From the NCBI RefSeq assembly GCF_003001815.1, contig NZ_PVMZ01000001.1, forward strand, positions 124,001-188,000: a stretch of DNA of 64,000 nt, written 5' to 3'. Below, in pieces: positions 48,877 through 57,421 of this stretch (positions within the stretch are counted from its first letter, which is position 1; every line of letters begins with the position of its first letter). A model generated the notes under the pieces. The model did no database searches. It had not been told where the DNA came from and was given only the letters and a program-made list of their open reading frames with translations. The DNA comes from Actinoplanes italicus (lineage in GTDB: Bacteria > Actinomycetota > Actinomycetes > Mycobacteriales > Micromonosporaceae). Position numbers and translations under genes: made by a program.

Positions 48877-49698
48877 TCAGGCGCCGACGGCGGCGAGCAG
48901 CTGGAGCTTCTCGTGGCTCGGTGAGCCGGGCACCGCGGTGAAGACCAGCAACGTCTGGAGCTGGTCCGGGTCGTGCAGGGTCTGGCAGTACAGATCGAGC
49001 GGGCCGAGCTCGGGGTGCAGCAGCGTCTTGCGGCCGGTGTGGGCCAGGCCGATCTCGTGCCCGGCCCAGATGCCGGCGAACTCCTCGCTCGCCGTCAGCA
49101 GGGCGTCGACGATCTCCCCGGCCCGGCCGTCCGGCGCGCCTGCGTAGACCCCGCGCAGCTGGGCCGCGAAGATCCGGCCCTGCCGGTCGTGGTGCTCGGC
49201 CGGGTAGAGCCCACGCGACGCCGGGTCGGTGAACCAGCGGTACCAGGCGCTGCGGGCCAGGCCGGTGAACCGGGTCTCGTCACCGAGCAGGGCCCGTCCC
49301 GGCATGGTCTGCAGCAGCGTCTCGGCGTACCGGGAGAGGACTACGGCGGGGGTGTCGCCGAGCCGGTCGACGATCCGCATCATGCCGGGGGCGATGTGTT
49401 CGTCACGGGAGACCCGCTGCGGCGCCGCGTGCCCGCCGAGGGTGAACAGGTGGTCCCGTTCGGCGAGGCTCAGGTGCAGCGCCCGGGCGATCGCGGCGAG
49501 CATCTGCTCGGACGGCTGCGGCCCGCGCTGCTGCTCGATCCGCCCGTAGTAGTCGGCCGACATCCCGGCCAGCGCCGCCACCTCCTCGCGGCGCAGGCCG
49601 CCGGTCCGCCGCCGCGGCCCACGCGGCAGTCCGACGTCCTCCGGCCCCAGCGCCTCGCGCCGGGTCCGGAGAAAGTCCGCGAGTTGTGCCCGGTCCAT
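48877..49698 (-). CDS. XRE-type HTH regulator with MmyB-like C-terminal domain
   Basis: 273 residues from ATG 49698. The N-terminal HTH (about 1-75) reads LADFLRTRREALGPEDVGLPRGPRRRTGGLRREEVAALAGMSADYYGRIEQQRG. The C-terminal MmyB-like ligand domain (about 95-265) has PAVVLSRYAETLLQTMPGRALLG, WYRWFTDPASRGLYP and VYAGAPDGRAGEIVDALLTASEEFAGIWAGHEIG. This architecture is very common in actinobacteria and tends to sit next to an SDR or oxidoreductase target, as it does here. It presumably autoregulates and controls the SDR. Confidence 0.92.
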   Translation of the reverse strand: MDRAQLADFLRTRREALGPEDVGLPRGPRRRTGGLRREEVAALAGMSADYYGRIEQQRGPQPSEQMLAAIARALHLSLAERDHLFTLGGHAAPQRVSRDEHIAPGMMRIVDRLGDTPAVVLSRYAETLLQTMPGRALLGDETRFTGLARSAWYRWFTDPASRGLYPAEHHDRQGRIFAAQLRGVYAGAPDGRAGEIVDALLTASEEFAGIWAGHEIGLAHTGRKTLLHPELGPLDLYCQTLHDPDQLQTLLVFTAVPGSPSHEKLQLLAAVGA

Positions 49699-49806
49699 GT
49701 CGTGCCTCTCCCGTCCCCGTCTCCGGCTGCTGCAACCAGCTTGGCCCGCCGGCACGGGCGGAGGAAGGACACGGGTATCCCGGGACCGGCGATCCCTGGA
49801 CAGGGG

Positions 49807-50403
49807 TCAACCGCGCGGCAGCACCGCCCGGATCTGCTCGGCGCCCTCGCGGAGCAGCCCGAAGGCATCGGCGCTGAGCTCGTCGTCCTTGCGCAGGTCA
49901 CGCAGCTTGTCCTCGAACTCCTTGATCTTGCGGGCGGCCTCCTTGGCCTTGCCGCGTTCGAGCCGGTCGGCGGCCTGCTCCAGACGGCGGGTCAGCGCGT
50001 CGGCGACGTCGTCGTCCAGCTCGCCCTCGTCCTCCAGGACGCCGATGACGGCGGCCAGGCCGGTGATCAGCTCGGCGGGCTGCGCCGGACGATCAGGCGG
50101 TGCGGTGGTCGGGGCCGCCTCGGGCTCGGGCTCGGTCTCCGGTGGAGACGACTCGGCGGCCTCCGAGGGCACCTCGGCCGGCGCGGAGCTCGGCGTGGGC
50201 GCCGCGACGGGCGCGGCCGGAGCGGGGTCGTCGTCGCCGGTGAACAACCAGACCACCAGTGCCAGCAGCACGACCGCCGACCCGGCGGCGATCAGAGCGG
50301 TCCGCCGGTGGTCGGCCGCCCGATACACGCCGCGCGGCTCCACCACCGGCATCTGGGCGGTGGGCTGGTGAAGATCGTGAGGCTCCGGCACGGCCGACAT
50401 CAT
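49807..50403 (-). CDS. Single-span membrane protein with FIMAH-like C-terminal domain
   Basis: 198 residues. Cytoplasmic N-terminus (about 1-33), transmembrane helix (TALIAAGSAVVLLALVVWLF, about 35-55), then a Pro/Ala/Glu-rich linker (about 56-105). The extracellular end (about 108-195) has the four-helix pattern ELITGLAAVIGVLEDEGELDDDVADALTRRLEQAADRLERGKAKEAARKIKEFEDKLRDL of FIMAH domains, which usually follow Ser/Thr kinases or cell-wall proteins. The kinase part is absent. It could be a detached regulatory or adhesion module; possible only. Confidence 0.75.
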   Translation of the reverse strand: MMSAVPEPHDLHQPTAQMPVVEPRGVYRAADHRRTALIAAGSAVVLLALVVWLFTGDDDPAPAAPVAAPTPSSAPAEVPSEAAESSPPETEPEPEAAPTTAPPDRPAQPAELITGLAAVIGVLEDEGELDDDVADALTRRLEQAADRLERGKAKEAARKIKEFEDKLRDLRKDDELSADAFGLLREGAEQIRAVLPRG

Positions 50404-50437
50404 GCCAGGCCGCGGCCGAGGTGTCCCGGGTCCGTGC

Positions 50438-51628
50438 TCACAGGTGGACGGGCAGGGTGTACAGCCCGCGCAGCAGGGTGCCGGGCCGCCACGGCAACTC
50501 GTCGGGGTCGGCCGCCAGCCTCAGGTCGGGGAAGCGGTCGAGCAGCTCGGTGAAGGCGATCTGCGCCTCCAGCCGGGCCAGTGGGGCGCCGAGGCAGTAG
50601 TGGATGCCGTGCCCGAAGGCCAGGTGCGGGTTGCCGGTACGGTCCAGCCGCAGCTCACCGGCGTCCGCGAAACGGTCCTCGTCGCGGTTGGCGGAGAGCA
50701 GGACGACCACGACCGGCTCGCCGGCCTCGATCGTGACGCCACCGATCTCCAGGCGCTCGGTGGCGATCCGGAACGTCGACGTCTCCACCGGGCCTTCGAA
50801 CCGCAGGAATTCCTCGATCGCGGTCGGCAGCAGGGTGCGGTCGGCGCGCAGCCGCTCCCAGCGCTCCCGGTCGCGCAGCAGGAGCCAGACGCCGTTCCCG
50901 ATCAGGTTGACGGTGGTTTCGTGACCGGCGATGAGCAGCAGGAACACCATCGAGGAGAGTTCCTCGGCGGAGAGGCGGTCGCCCTCCTCGCGCACCTGGA
51001 TGAGCCCGGCGAGCAGGTCGTCGCCGCCGTGCTCGCGACGGTCGGCGAGCAGTGTGCCGATGTAACCGACCATCGCCTGGATCGCCGGGCCGAGCCGGTC
51101 GCCGGCCAGCGCGCCGGCCACGATCACGTTCGACCACTCGCGGAAGGCGTCACGGTCGGCGGCCGGCACCCCGAGCAGCTCACAGATCACCTGGATCGGC
51201 AGCGGGAAGGCGAAGGCGTCGATCAGGTCGGCCTCCTTCTCATCCTGCAGCGCGTCCAGCAGCTCGGTGGTGATCTCCTCGATCCGCGGGCGCAGGCTCT
51301 CGATGCGCCGGGCGGTGAACGCGGCCGAGACGAGACGGCGCAGGCGGGTGTGGTCCGGCGGGTCGGCGGCGAGCATGTGCCGGGAGATCGGCGCGGTGAT
51401 GCTCGACGAACTGGAACTCGCCGCGCCCACCGCCTGGAACGACTTGGACAACCGCGGGTCGGCCAGCGCCCGGCGGGCGTCGTCGTAGCGGGTGACGAGC
51501 CAGGCGTGCAGGCCGCTGGGCAGCTTCACCCGGCGGACCGGTCCGGTGCGGCGCATCCTGGCGTACACCGGATGGGGGTTGTTCTGGAACGCCGGGTCGG
51601 TGAAATCGATCTGGAGATCCTGCGTCAT
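50438..51628 (-). CDS. Cytochrome P450 (CYP107-like monooxygenase)
   Basis: 396 residues. I-helix LLLIAGHETTVNLIGNG (AGHETT acid-alcohol pair, about 235-250), ExxR in AIEEFLRFEGP, and heme loop FGHGIHYCLGAPLARLEAQIAF with Cys about 345. The N-terminal proline/aromatic region and the LxxLL-type helices are typical of soluble bacterial class I P450s that need ferredoxin and reductase. No partner genes are adjacent. Such enzymes hydroxylate small molecules in secondary metabolism or detoxification. Substrate unknown. Confidence 0.92.
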   Translation of the reverse strand: MTQDLQIDFTDPAFQNNPHPVYARMRRTGPVRRVKLPSGLHAWLVTRYDDARRALADPRLSKSFQAVGAASSSSSSITAPISRHMLAADPPDHTRLRRLVSAAFTARRIESLRPRIEEITTELLDALQDEKEADLIDAFAFPLPIQVICELLGVPAADRDAFREWSNVIVAGALAGDRLGPAIQAMVGYIGTLLADRREHGGDDLLAGLIQVREEGDRLSAEELSSMVFLLLIAGHETTVNLIGNGVWLLLRDRERWERLRADRTLLPTAIEEFLRFEGPVETSTFRIATERLEIGGVTIEAGEPVVVVLLSANRDEDRFADAGELRLDRTGNPHLAFGHGIHYCLGAPLARLEAQIAFTELLDRFPDLRLAADPDELPWRPGTLLRGLYTLPVHL

Positions 51629-52036
51629 GACGCCCTCCGGGGCCGCCGGGAACCGGATTACGACGATACCCGTCGATACCGCTCCCTGGGGGCCGTGTCA
51701 CTCAGAACGGGCGTCGGCAGACCGCCCGGGGAGCGCGCGGCGGGCGGATCGGCAGGCGGGGGCGGCGAGCGGCCGGCCGCCGCAGGCGGCGCGGTCGCGG
51801 TTCCGGCGACGCGACGACGATCACGACGTACGCCCGGGACTGTTCGGCATCGGCCACTGGTACAGATCACCTCCGGTAAGGCGTCCACTATCCGCCGTCC
51901 GGGCCGCGGGACCGCGCCGGTTCAGCCTTTCTTAATGATCATCTGTGCGAGAGGAAAGCAACCTCCGAATCCGCGGGACACCTCCGCCGACTACCCTCCT
52001 GGCAACCTCTCTCGCAGATGGAGTCACCGCGCCGCC
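51629..52036. other. Intergenic region between P450 and sulfatase genes
   Basis: 408 bp without a credible gene. A long frame crossing it is a GC-driven extension of the sulfatase frame. It should hold the divergent promoters. An inverted pair TGCGAGAG (51946) / CTCTCGCA (52008) lies just before the sulfatase start, of unknown meaning. Confidence 0.65.
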
Positions 52037-53599
52037 ATGTCCTTCCGCACCCTCGGATACCTCACCGTCGTCGCGTCGTTGCTGACGGCGGCCGGATGCG
52101 CCACGAGTCCCGAGCCCCGCAGCGGCGCCCGGCCCGCGACGAGTGCCTCGCCGCCGGCCCTGGTCGCGCCGCCGAACGCCGACGCCGGCGCCGGGACCGG
52201 CACCGAGTCGCTGTCACCCGTTCGGCCGAACATCGTGTTCGTCCTGGTCGACGACCTGTCGATGAGCCTCGTGCCGTACATGCCGAACGTGCGGAAGCTG
52301 CAGCGGGAGGGCACGACGTTCACCAACTACACGGTGACCGACTCCCTCTGCTGCCCGTCCCGCGCCTCGATCCTCAAGGGCCAGTTCCCGCACAACACCG
52401 GGATCGTCAAGAACCACGGATCGGACGGCGGGTTCCGGCTCTTCCACAGCCGCGGTCAGGAGAAGTCCACCTTCGCGACCGATCTGCAGGCAGCGGGATA
52501 CCGGACGGCGTTCCTCGGCAAGTACCTGAACCAGTACTTCCCCGACCTGACCATGGGCACCGGCAAGCCGTACGTCCCGCCGGGCTGGGACCAGTGGTTC
52601 GCCGGCGGCAACGCCTACGGCAACTTCGACTACAAGCTCAACGAGAACGGCAAGGTCGTCCAGTACGGCTCGAAGCCGAAGGACTACATGACCGACGTCC
52701 TGTCGGCCAAGGCGAACGACTTCGTCGCCACCACGGCCGCGACCGGGCAGCCGTTCATGATCGAGGTGTCGACCTACACGCCGCACCACCCGTTCACTCC
52801 GGCGCCGCGCGACGCCGCCCTCTTCCCCGGACTGAAGGCGCCACGCACCCCGGCGTACGACCGGGTGCCGAAGAACTCGGCGTGGATCGCCCCCACCGCG
52901 AAGCTCACGAAGGTTCAGGTCGACCGGATCGACGGTGACCACCGCAAGCGGGCGCAGTCGGTGCAGGCGATCGACCGCATGATCGGCTCGCTGCGGGCCA
53001 CCCTGTCCAGGGCCGGTGTGGCGGACAAGACCGTGATCGTCTTCAGTTCGGACAACGGCTACCACATGGGCGAGTACGCCATCCCGGCCGGCAAGCAGAC
53101 CGCCTTCGACACCGACGTCAACGTGCCCCTCGTGGTGGCCGGGGCCGGGGTCGGCGCCGGGCGTCAGGTCGACCTGCTGGTGGAGAACATCGACCTGCGG
53201 CCCACCTTCAACGAATGGGCCGGCCTGCCCGCGCCGCAGGAGTCGGATGGGCAGAGCTTCAAACCGCTGTTGTCCGGGCCCGTCCCGGCCGAGTGGCGGA
53301 CCTCGGCGCTCATCGAGCACCACGACCCGGCCACCGACCCGAAGGACCCGGACTTCCAGAAGGACTCGGCGAGCATTCCGCCGTCCTACGACGCGCTGCG
53401 CACCGCGACGTTCACCTATGTCGAGTACGTGGACGGCGCCGTCGAGTACTTCGACCGCAAGGCCGACCCGTACATGCTGAACAACATCGCCGGGACACTC
53501 AGCCAGGAACGGCTCACCGAGCTGCGCTCCGCGTTGCGCACTCTGGCCACCTGTGTCGGAGCTGATGCCTGCTGGAAGGCGTCCCGGGCGGTCAGCTGA
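52037..53599 (+). CDS. Lipoprotein sulfatase/arylsulfatase-family hydrolase
   Basis: 520 residues. Signal peptide with lipobox Cys about 21 (TAAGC). The alkaline-phosphatase-fold core has NIVFVLVDDLS (metal ligands DD, about 72-73) and C-x-P-S-R in CCPSRASILKG (Cys about 105), the site normally converted to formylglycine. It continues with GKYLNQY, STYTPHHPF and VIVFSSDNGYHMGEYAIPAGKQTAFDTDVNVPLVV (DNG metal ligands). It removes sulfate or another ester on the outer surface. Maturation would need a formylglycine-generating enzyme elsewhere. The stop overlaps the convergent FMN reductase gene by 8 bp. Confidence 0.9.
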   Translation: MSFRTLGYLTVVASLLTAAGCATSPEPRSGARPATSASPPALVAPPNADAGAGTGTESLSPVRPNIVFVLVDDLSMSLVPYMPNVRKLQREGTTFTNYTVTDSLCCPSRASILKGQFPHNTGIVKNHGSDGGFRLFHSRGQEKSTFATDLQAAGYRTAFLGKYLNQYFPDLTMGTGKPYVPPGWDQWFAGGNAYGNFDYKLNENGKVVQYGSKPKDYMTDVLSAKANDFVATTAATGQPFMIEVSTYTPHHPFTPAPRDAALFPGLKAPRTPAYDRVPKNSAWIAPTAKLTKVQVDRIDGDHRKRAQSVQAIDRMIGSLRATLSRAGVADKTVIVFSSDNGYHMGEYAIPAGKQTAFDTDVNVPLVVAGAGVGAGRQVDLLVENIDLRPTFNEWAGLPAPQESDGQSFKPLLSGPVPAEWRTSALIEHHDPATDPKDPDFQKDSASIPPSYDALRTATFTYVEYVDGAVEYFDRKADPYMLNNIAGTLSQERLTELRSALRTLATCVGADACWKASRAVS

Positions 53600-54230
53600 A
53601 CGCGGATCCCGGCCAGATCACGGGCTGCTGGCCGGGCATGTCCCGGCGGTTCACCACCGGGTAGACGCTGGAGTGCGCCTGCCACGTCGGCTGCGGGCGC
53701 GGGCGGCTCTCGGCGACGGCCCGGACCAGCGCCCGCAACACGTCCTGCAGGGCGACGTGCAGCCGGTCGTCGGTGACCACACCGGTCTCGTCGACCGCGG
53801 TCATCTCCAGCGGGATCCGGATGCAGGCGGGCCGCAGCAGCCGGGCGTTGCCGTGGCCGAGCACCGATTCGAGTGCGGCTCGGGCGCCGTCGTCGCGGCC
53901 GGGGCCGACCACGGAGAGCCAGGCGGCCGGTTTACGGTCCAGGTCGCCGCCGTCGACCAGCCAGTCGAGCAGGTTCTTCAGGCTGCCGGGCAGGGAGCCG
54001 GCGTACTCCGGGGTGCTGAACAGGACGGCGTCGGCCTCGACCACCCGGGCCCGCAGGTCGGCGACCGGGCCGGGCGGCTGCTCACCGGGGGCGAAGGCCG
54101 GAAGGTCACGCAGCCCGTCGTACAGGATCGTGGTGATCTCCGGCGGCGCGAACCGGGCCGCCGTACGCAGCGCCGCGGTTTGCAGGGACCCCTCCCGGGT
54201 GCTCCCCGAGATCAGCAGGACGCAGGTCAT
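53592..54230 (-). CDS. NAD(P)H-dependent FMN reductase
   Basis: 212 residues. Flavodoxin-like fold with the phosphate loop SGSTREGSLQTAAL (about 8-21), FSTPEYAGSLPGSLKNLLDWL (about 70-90, FMN contact) and a typical VVGPGRDDGARAALESVL. The C-terminal 30 residues are extended beyond the usual 180-190-residue family size. It reduces flavin or quinones, or azo/chromate-type acceptors; the true substrate is unknown. Starts at ATG 54230. Confidence 0.88.
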   Translation of the reverse strand: MTCVLLISGSTREGSLQTAALRTAARFAPPEITTILYDGLRDLPAFAPGEQPPGPVADLRARVVEADAVLFSTPEYAGSLPGSLKNLLDWLVDGGDLDRKPAAWLSVVGPGRDDGARAALESVLGHGNARLLRPACIRIPLEMTAVDETGVVTDDRLHVALQDVLRALVRAVAESRPRPQPTWQAHSSVYPVVNRRDMPGQQPVIWPGSAFS

Positions 54231-54330
54231 GTCGCCGACGATACGACCCCGAGGGGTCTGTTCCGGACGCCCGGAAGGGTGGTCGAGTGGCCGGTTTCCG
54301 ACCCGCGTAACAAAGGTCACAGAAAGCATC

Positions 54331-54361
54331 AAAGGCCCCACCTGGATCAGGTGGGGCCTTT
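54331..54361. terminator. Terminator after the tRNA-Lys pair
   Basis: AAAGGCCCCACCTG, GAT loop, complementary arm ending CCTTT: a 14-bp perfect stem, 10 bp beyond the 3' end of the tRNA-Lys gene on the reverse strand. Confidence 0.9.
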
Positions 54362-54370
54362 GAACCGTTG

Positions 54371-54443
54371 TGCGCCGCGTAGGACTCGAACCTACAACCC
54401 GCGGATTAAGAGTCCGCTGCTCTGCCAGTTGAGCTAGCAGCGC
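54371..54443 (-). tRNA. tRNA-Lys (anticodon CTT)
   Basis: A 73-nt cloverleaf on the reverse strand. Acceptor GCGCTGC pairs with the 3' end, the D arm AGCTCAACTGGCAGAGC is present, the anticodon loop ACTCTTAAT carries CTT, and the T arm is GTAGGTTCGAGTCCTAC. Discriminator A. CCA is not encoded. Identical to the copy at 54496. Confidence 0.97.
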
Positions 54444-54495
54444 GTTTCGACGGGCAGAACACTAACACAAGCCCATCAGTCGTTAGCCGGAAGAG

Positions 54496-54568
54496 TGCGC
54501 CGCGTAGGACTCGAACCTACAACCCGCGGATTAAGAGTCCGCTGCTCTGCCAGTTGAGCTAGCAGCGC
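54496..54568 (-). tRNA. tRNA-Lys (anticodon CTT), second identical copy
   Basis: Same 73-nt sequence as the copy at 54371, separated from it by 52 bp of unrelated DNA, same strand. CCA is not encoded. The two are probably one transcript ending at the hairpin at 54331. Confidence 0.97.
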
Positions 54569-54708
54569 TCTGCCGTGCAACGAGGAAAACGGTAGCACGG
54601 CCTGTGAAGATCCTTGAAATCGGCCGGATACCACCGCAAGGGGGGTTCGTGACTTGCGTACATGCGTCAGTATGTCTGCGCTGAGAACTCAAGAACGGGG
54701 CCCCCACG

Positions 54709-55929
54709 ATGGTTGACCTCCGCCGCTCACTGGCGGCGATCATGGCGATTGGCCTGATCGCTCCCCTCGCCGCGTGCAGCGACGACGAAAAGCCGACCCT
54801 CTCCGACCCGGCCGCGGCCGCGAGCGCCGGCCCCGGCGCCTCGGGCGCGCCGGTCACCGAGAGCACCACCGCGGCCGGGCCGGTCACTCTGGCCGTCACG
54901 CCGGCCGCGAACAAGAAGGACGTGCCGGTCAGCGCCGAGATCGGCGTCAAGGTCAGCGGCGGTGAGGTCACCTCGGTCACACTCACCGACGCCAAGGGCA
55001 AGGCGGTCTCCGGCAAGCTGCGCGAGGACAAGTCGGCGTGGGTGCCGGACAAACCTCTCAAGACCAAGCAGAAGTACGCCGCCAAGGTCGTCGCCACCGG
55101 TGCGGACGGCCAGAGCACCACCGCCAGCACGTCGTTCACGACGATGGGCGCGCCCGGCCGGGAGACCGGCACGGGCCTCTACCTCTTCGACGGCAACACC
55201 TACGGCGTGGCCATGCCGGTGGTCGTCGAGTTCAACCCCGGCATCAAGAAGGCCGACCGCGCCGCCGTGCAGAAGCGGATGTTCGTGGAGACCTCCCCGG
55301 CGCAGGAGGGCGTCTGGTCGTGGACCGCGGCCGGCACGCAGGCCTACTACCGTGCGGCGGAGTACTGGCAGACCGGCACCACGCTCAAGGTGCGGATCGG
55401 CGTCGGCGGTCACCCTACCGGCGGCGGACGGTACGGCGACCAGGACCGCTCGGCGACCGTGAAGATCGGCCGCAAGTTCGAGATGAGGGTCGACAACGCG
55501 ACCAAGAAGATGACCGTCCTGCAGAACGGCCAGACGGTCAAGACGTTCCCGGTGAGCCTGGGCAAGAAGAGCACCCCGTCGTCGAGCGGTCACATGGTGG
55601 TGATGGAGAAGAAGGCAGCGACGGTCTTCGACACCACCGACACCGACGGCGCCGCCGGTTACCGCACCGACATCCAGTACGCCCAGCGCCTGACCTGGAG
55701 TGGCCAGTACATCCACTCCGCTCCCTGGTCCGTCGGCGACCAGGGCCGCCGCAACGTCTCGCACGGCTGCGTGAACCTGGCACCGTCGGCGGCCCGATGG
55801 GTGTTCGAGAAGTCCCTGATCGGTGACCCCGTCGTGGTGAAGGGCACCGGGGACAAGCTCGACTACGGCAACGGCTGGACGCCGTGGGACGTGAGCTGGG
55901 AGAAGTTCAAGGAGGGCAGCGCTCTCTGA
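54709..55929 (+). CDS. L,D-transpeptidase lipoprotein (YkuD) with Ig-like domains
   Basis: 406 residues. Signal peptide with lipobox LAAC (Cys about 23). A Ser/Ala-rich linker precedes Ig-like domains (about 60-240, VTLAVTPAANKKDVPVSAEIGVKVSGG). The YkuD catalytic domain (about 260-380) has HSAPWSVGDQGRRNVSHGCVNL, where the His and the Cys of SHGC form the active site. The last segment TPWDVSWEKF is a C-terminal extension typical of mycobacterial/actinobacterial Ldts (LdtMt2-like). It makes 3-3 peptide crosslinks in peptidoglycan. It is followed after 136 bp by a paralogue. Confidence 0.95.
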   Translation: MVDLRRSLAAIMAIGLIAPLAACSDDEKPTLSDPAAAASAGPGASGAPVTESTTAAGPVTLAVTPAANKKDVPVSAEIGVKVSGGEVTSVTLTDAKGKAVSGKLREDKSAWVPDKPLKTKQKYAAKVVATGADGQSTTASTSFTTMGAPGRETGTGLYLFDGNTYGVAMPVVVEFNPGIKKADRAAVQKRMFVETSPAQEGVWSWTAAGTQAYYRAAEYWQTGTTLKVRIGVGGHPTGGGRYGDQDRSATVKIGRKFEMRVDNATKKMTVLQNGQTVKTFPVSLGKKSTPSSSGHMVVMEKKAATVFDTTDTDGAAGYRTDIQYAQRLTWSGQYIHSAPWSVGDQGRRNVSHGCVNLAPSAARWVFEKSLIGDPVVVKGTGDKLDYGNGWTPWDVSWEKFKEGSAL

Positions 55930-56065
55930 GTCGCCCACGCGTGTTCGTTCTCCCCGGCGGGTACATCGATGGCGTTACACCGGTCACGGCACGAAACCGG
56001 GATTGGTGCGACGCTGAATTAGGAGCACTATTGGGCGCCGGGGAGAACGACGCCGTGAGGGGACC

Positions 56066-57328
56066 ATGGAGATGGATGGAATTCGGTCGGCAGAGCGACC
56101 CGCCCGGGTCGGCCGTCGCGGCCGGCGACCGTGGCGTCTCGCCGTGGCCACGGTGCTCGCGAGCACGCTGCTGTTCACCGCCGCGTGCACGGGCGACGGC
56201 GACAAGGCCTCCTGGGAGGGCGGCGGCAGCCCCGAGAGCGGCACCAACTCGCAGTCGGCGGCGCCCGACCCCACGCTGAGCACCGTCGCGGTGACGTCCC
56301 CCGCGGCGGACGCCAAGAGTGTCGAGCTGTGGTCCGAGGTGAAGTTCACCAGCGAGGACGCGCAGAACACCGAGGTCACCGTCACCAACGCCAAGGGCGA
56401 CGAGGTCAAGGGCACGGTCGACAAGGACGCCAACCTGTGGCGCCCGGCCGAGGGCCTGGCCTGGAACACGAAGTACACCGTGAACGTCAGCACGCCCGCT
56501 GCGGACGGCAAGACCAACACCGCCACCAGCTCCTTCACGACGATGAAGGAGCCGTCGAAGCTGGTCCGGGTGTCGAGCTTCCTGGCCGACGGGCAGAAGG
56601 TCGGCGTCGGCATGCCACTGATCATGAAGTTCGGCCGGGCCGTCCCTGAGAAGTACCGCGGTGAGGTCGAGCGCCGGATGGTCGTCACCGCGACTCCGGC
56701 TCAGGAGGGCACCTGGCGCTGGATCAGCGCCACCGAGGTGCACTACCGGCCGAAGGTGTATTGGAAGGCCAACTCGAAGGTCTTCTACGCGGTCAACCTC
56801 AAGGGCGTGAAGCTGGGCGACGGCTGGTACGGCCGGTCCAACCTGACCGTTGACCTGAACATCGGCCGCGAGATGATCATGACGGTCTCCAACAAGACCA
56901 AGAAGATGACCGTCAAGCAGGACGGCAAGGTCATCAAGACCATCCCGGTCAGCCTCGGCAAGTCCAGCACCCCGTCCTCCAGCGGCACCATGGTGGTGAT
57001 GGAGAAGGCGGCCCACACCGTCTTCGACACCACCGACGAGGACCCGGTGAACGGCTACAAGACCCCGATCGACTGGGCGCAGCGGATCACCTACAGCGGT
57101 CAGTTCATCCACGCCGCACCGTGGTCCGAGGGCGTGCAGGGTCGCCGCAACGTCTCGCACGGGTGCGTCAACGTCTCCGAGGCGCTCGGCGAGTGGCTCT
57201 TCAACCGGACCCTGATGGGCGACGTGATCACGGTCTCCGGCACCGAGGAGAAGCTGAAGAACGGCAACGGCTGGACCAACTGGAACATGAGCTGGGAAGA
57301 GTACAAGAAGGGCAGCTACCTGAACTGA
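56066..57328 (+). CDS. L,D-transpeptidase lipoprotein (YkuD), paralogue of the previous gene
   Basis: 420 residues. An Arg-rich N-terminus, signal peptide and lipobox TAAC (Cys about 44), Ig-like domains (about 80-255, TSPAADAKSVELWSEVKFTS) and the YkuD domain with HAAPWSEGVQGRRNVSHGCVNV. The C-terminal TNWNMSWEEYKKGSYL matches the neighbour. The two proteins align over most of their length, so this is a tandem duplication. ATG 56066 follows GAGGGG. The Arg-rich head before the signal helix is longer than in the first copy. Ends at a very stable hairpin. Confidence 0.95.
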   Translation: MEMDGIRSAERPARVGRRGRRPWRLAVATVLASTLLFTAACTGDGDKASWEGGGSPESGTNSQSAAPDPTLSTVAVTSPAADAKSVELWSEVKFTSEDAQNTEVTVTNAKGDEVKGTVDKDANLWRPAEGLAWNTKYTVNVSTPAADGKTNTATSSFTTMKEPSKLVRVSSFLADGQKVGVGMPLIMKFGRAVPEKYRGEVERRMVVTATPAQEGTWRWISATEVHYRPKVYWKANSKVFYAVNLKGVKLGDGWYGRSNLTVDLNIGREMIMTVSNKTKKMTVKQDGKVIKTIPVSLGKSSTPSSSGTMVVMEKAAHTVFDTTDEDPVNGYKTPIDWAQRITYSGQFIHAAPWSEGVQGRRNVSHGCVNVSEALGEWLFNRTLMGDVITVSGTEEKLKNGNGWTNWNMSWEEYKKGSYLN

Positions 57329-57342
57329 CGTCTCTCCCCGGC

Positions 57343-57398
57343 GTGGACAGCGAGAAGGGCCCGGTCGATCCCGAGACCGGGCCCTTCTCGCTGTCCAC
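57343..57398. terminator. Very long stem terminator after the transpeptidase pair
   Basis: A perfect 24-bp stem (57343-57366 with 57375-57398) and an 8-nt loop. The stem contains GAGAAGGGCCCGGTC. It separates the transpeptidase genes from the convergent sigma operon. Confidence 0.9.
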
Positions 57399-57421
57399 GA
57401 GCCGCCGTCAACGAGCCGCTG

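Noticed and set aside
50402..52036. Very long forward frame running from the FIMAH/P450 region into the sulfatase
   Set aside because: It is antisense to a clear P450 and lacks family sequence until the signal peptide at 52037. Only the sulfatase part is real.
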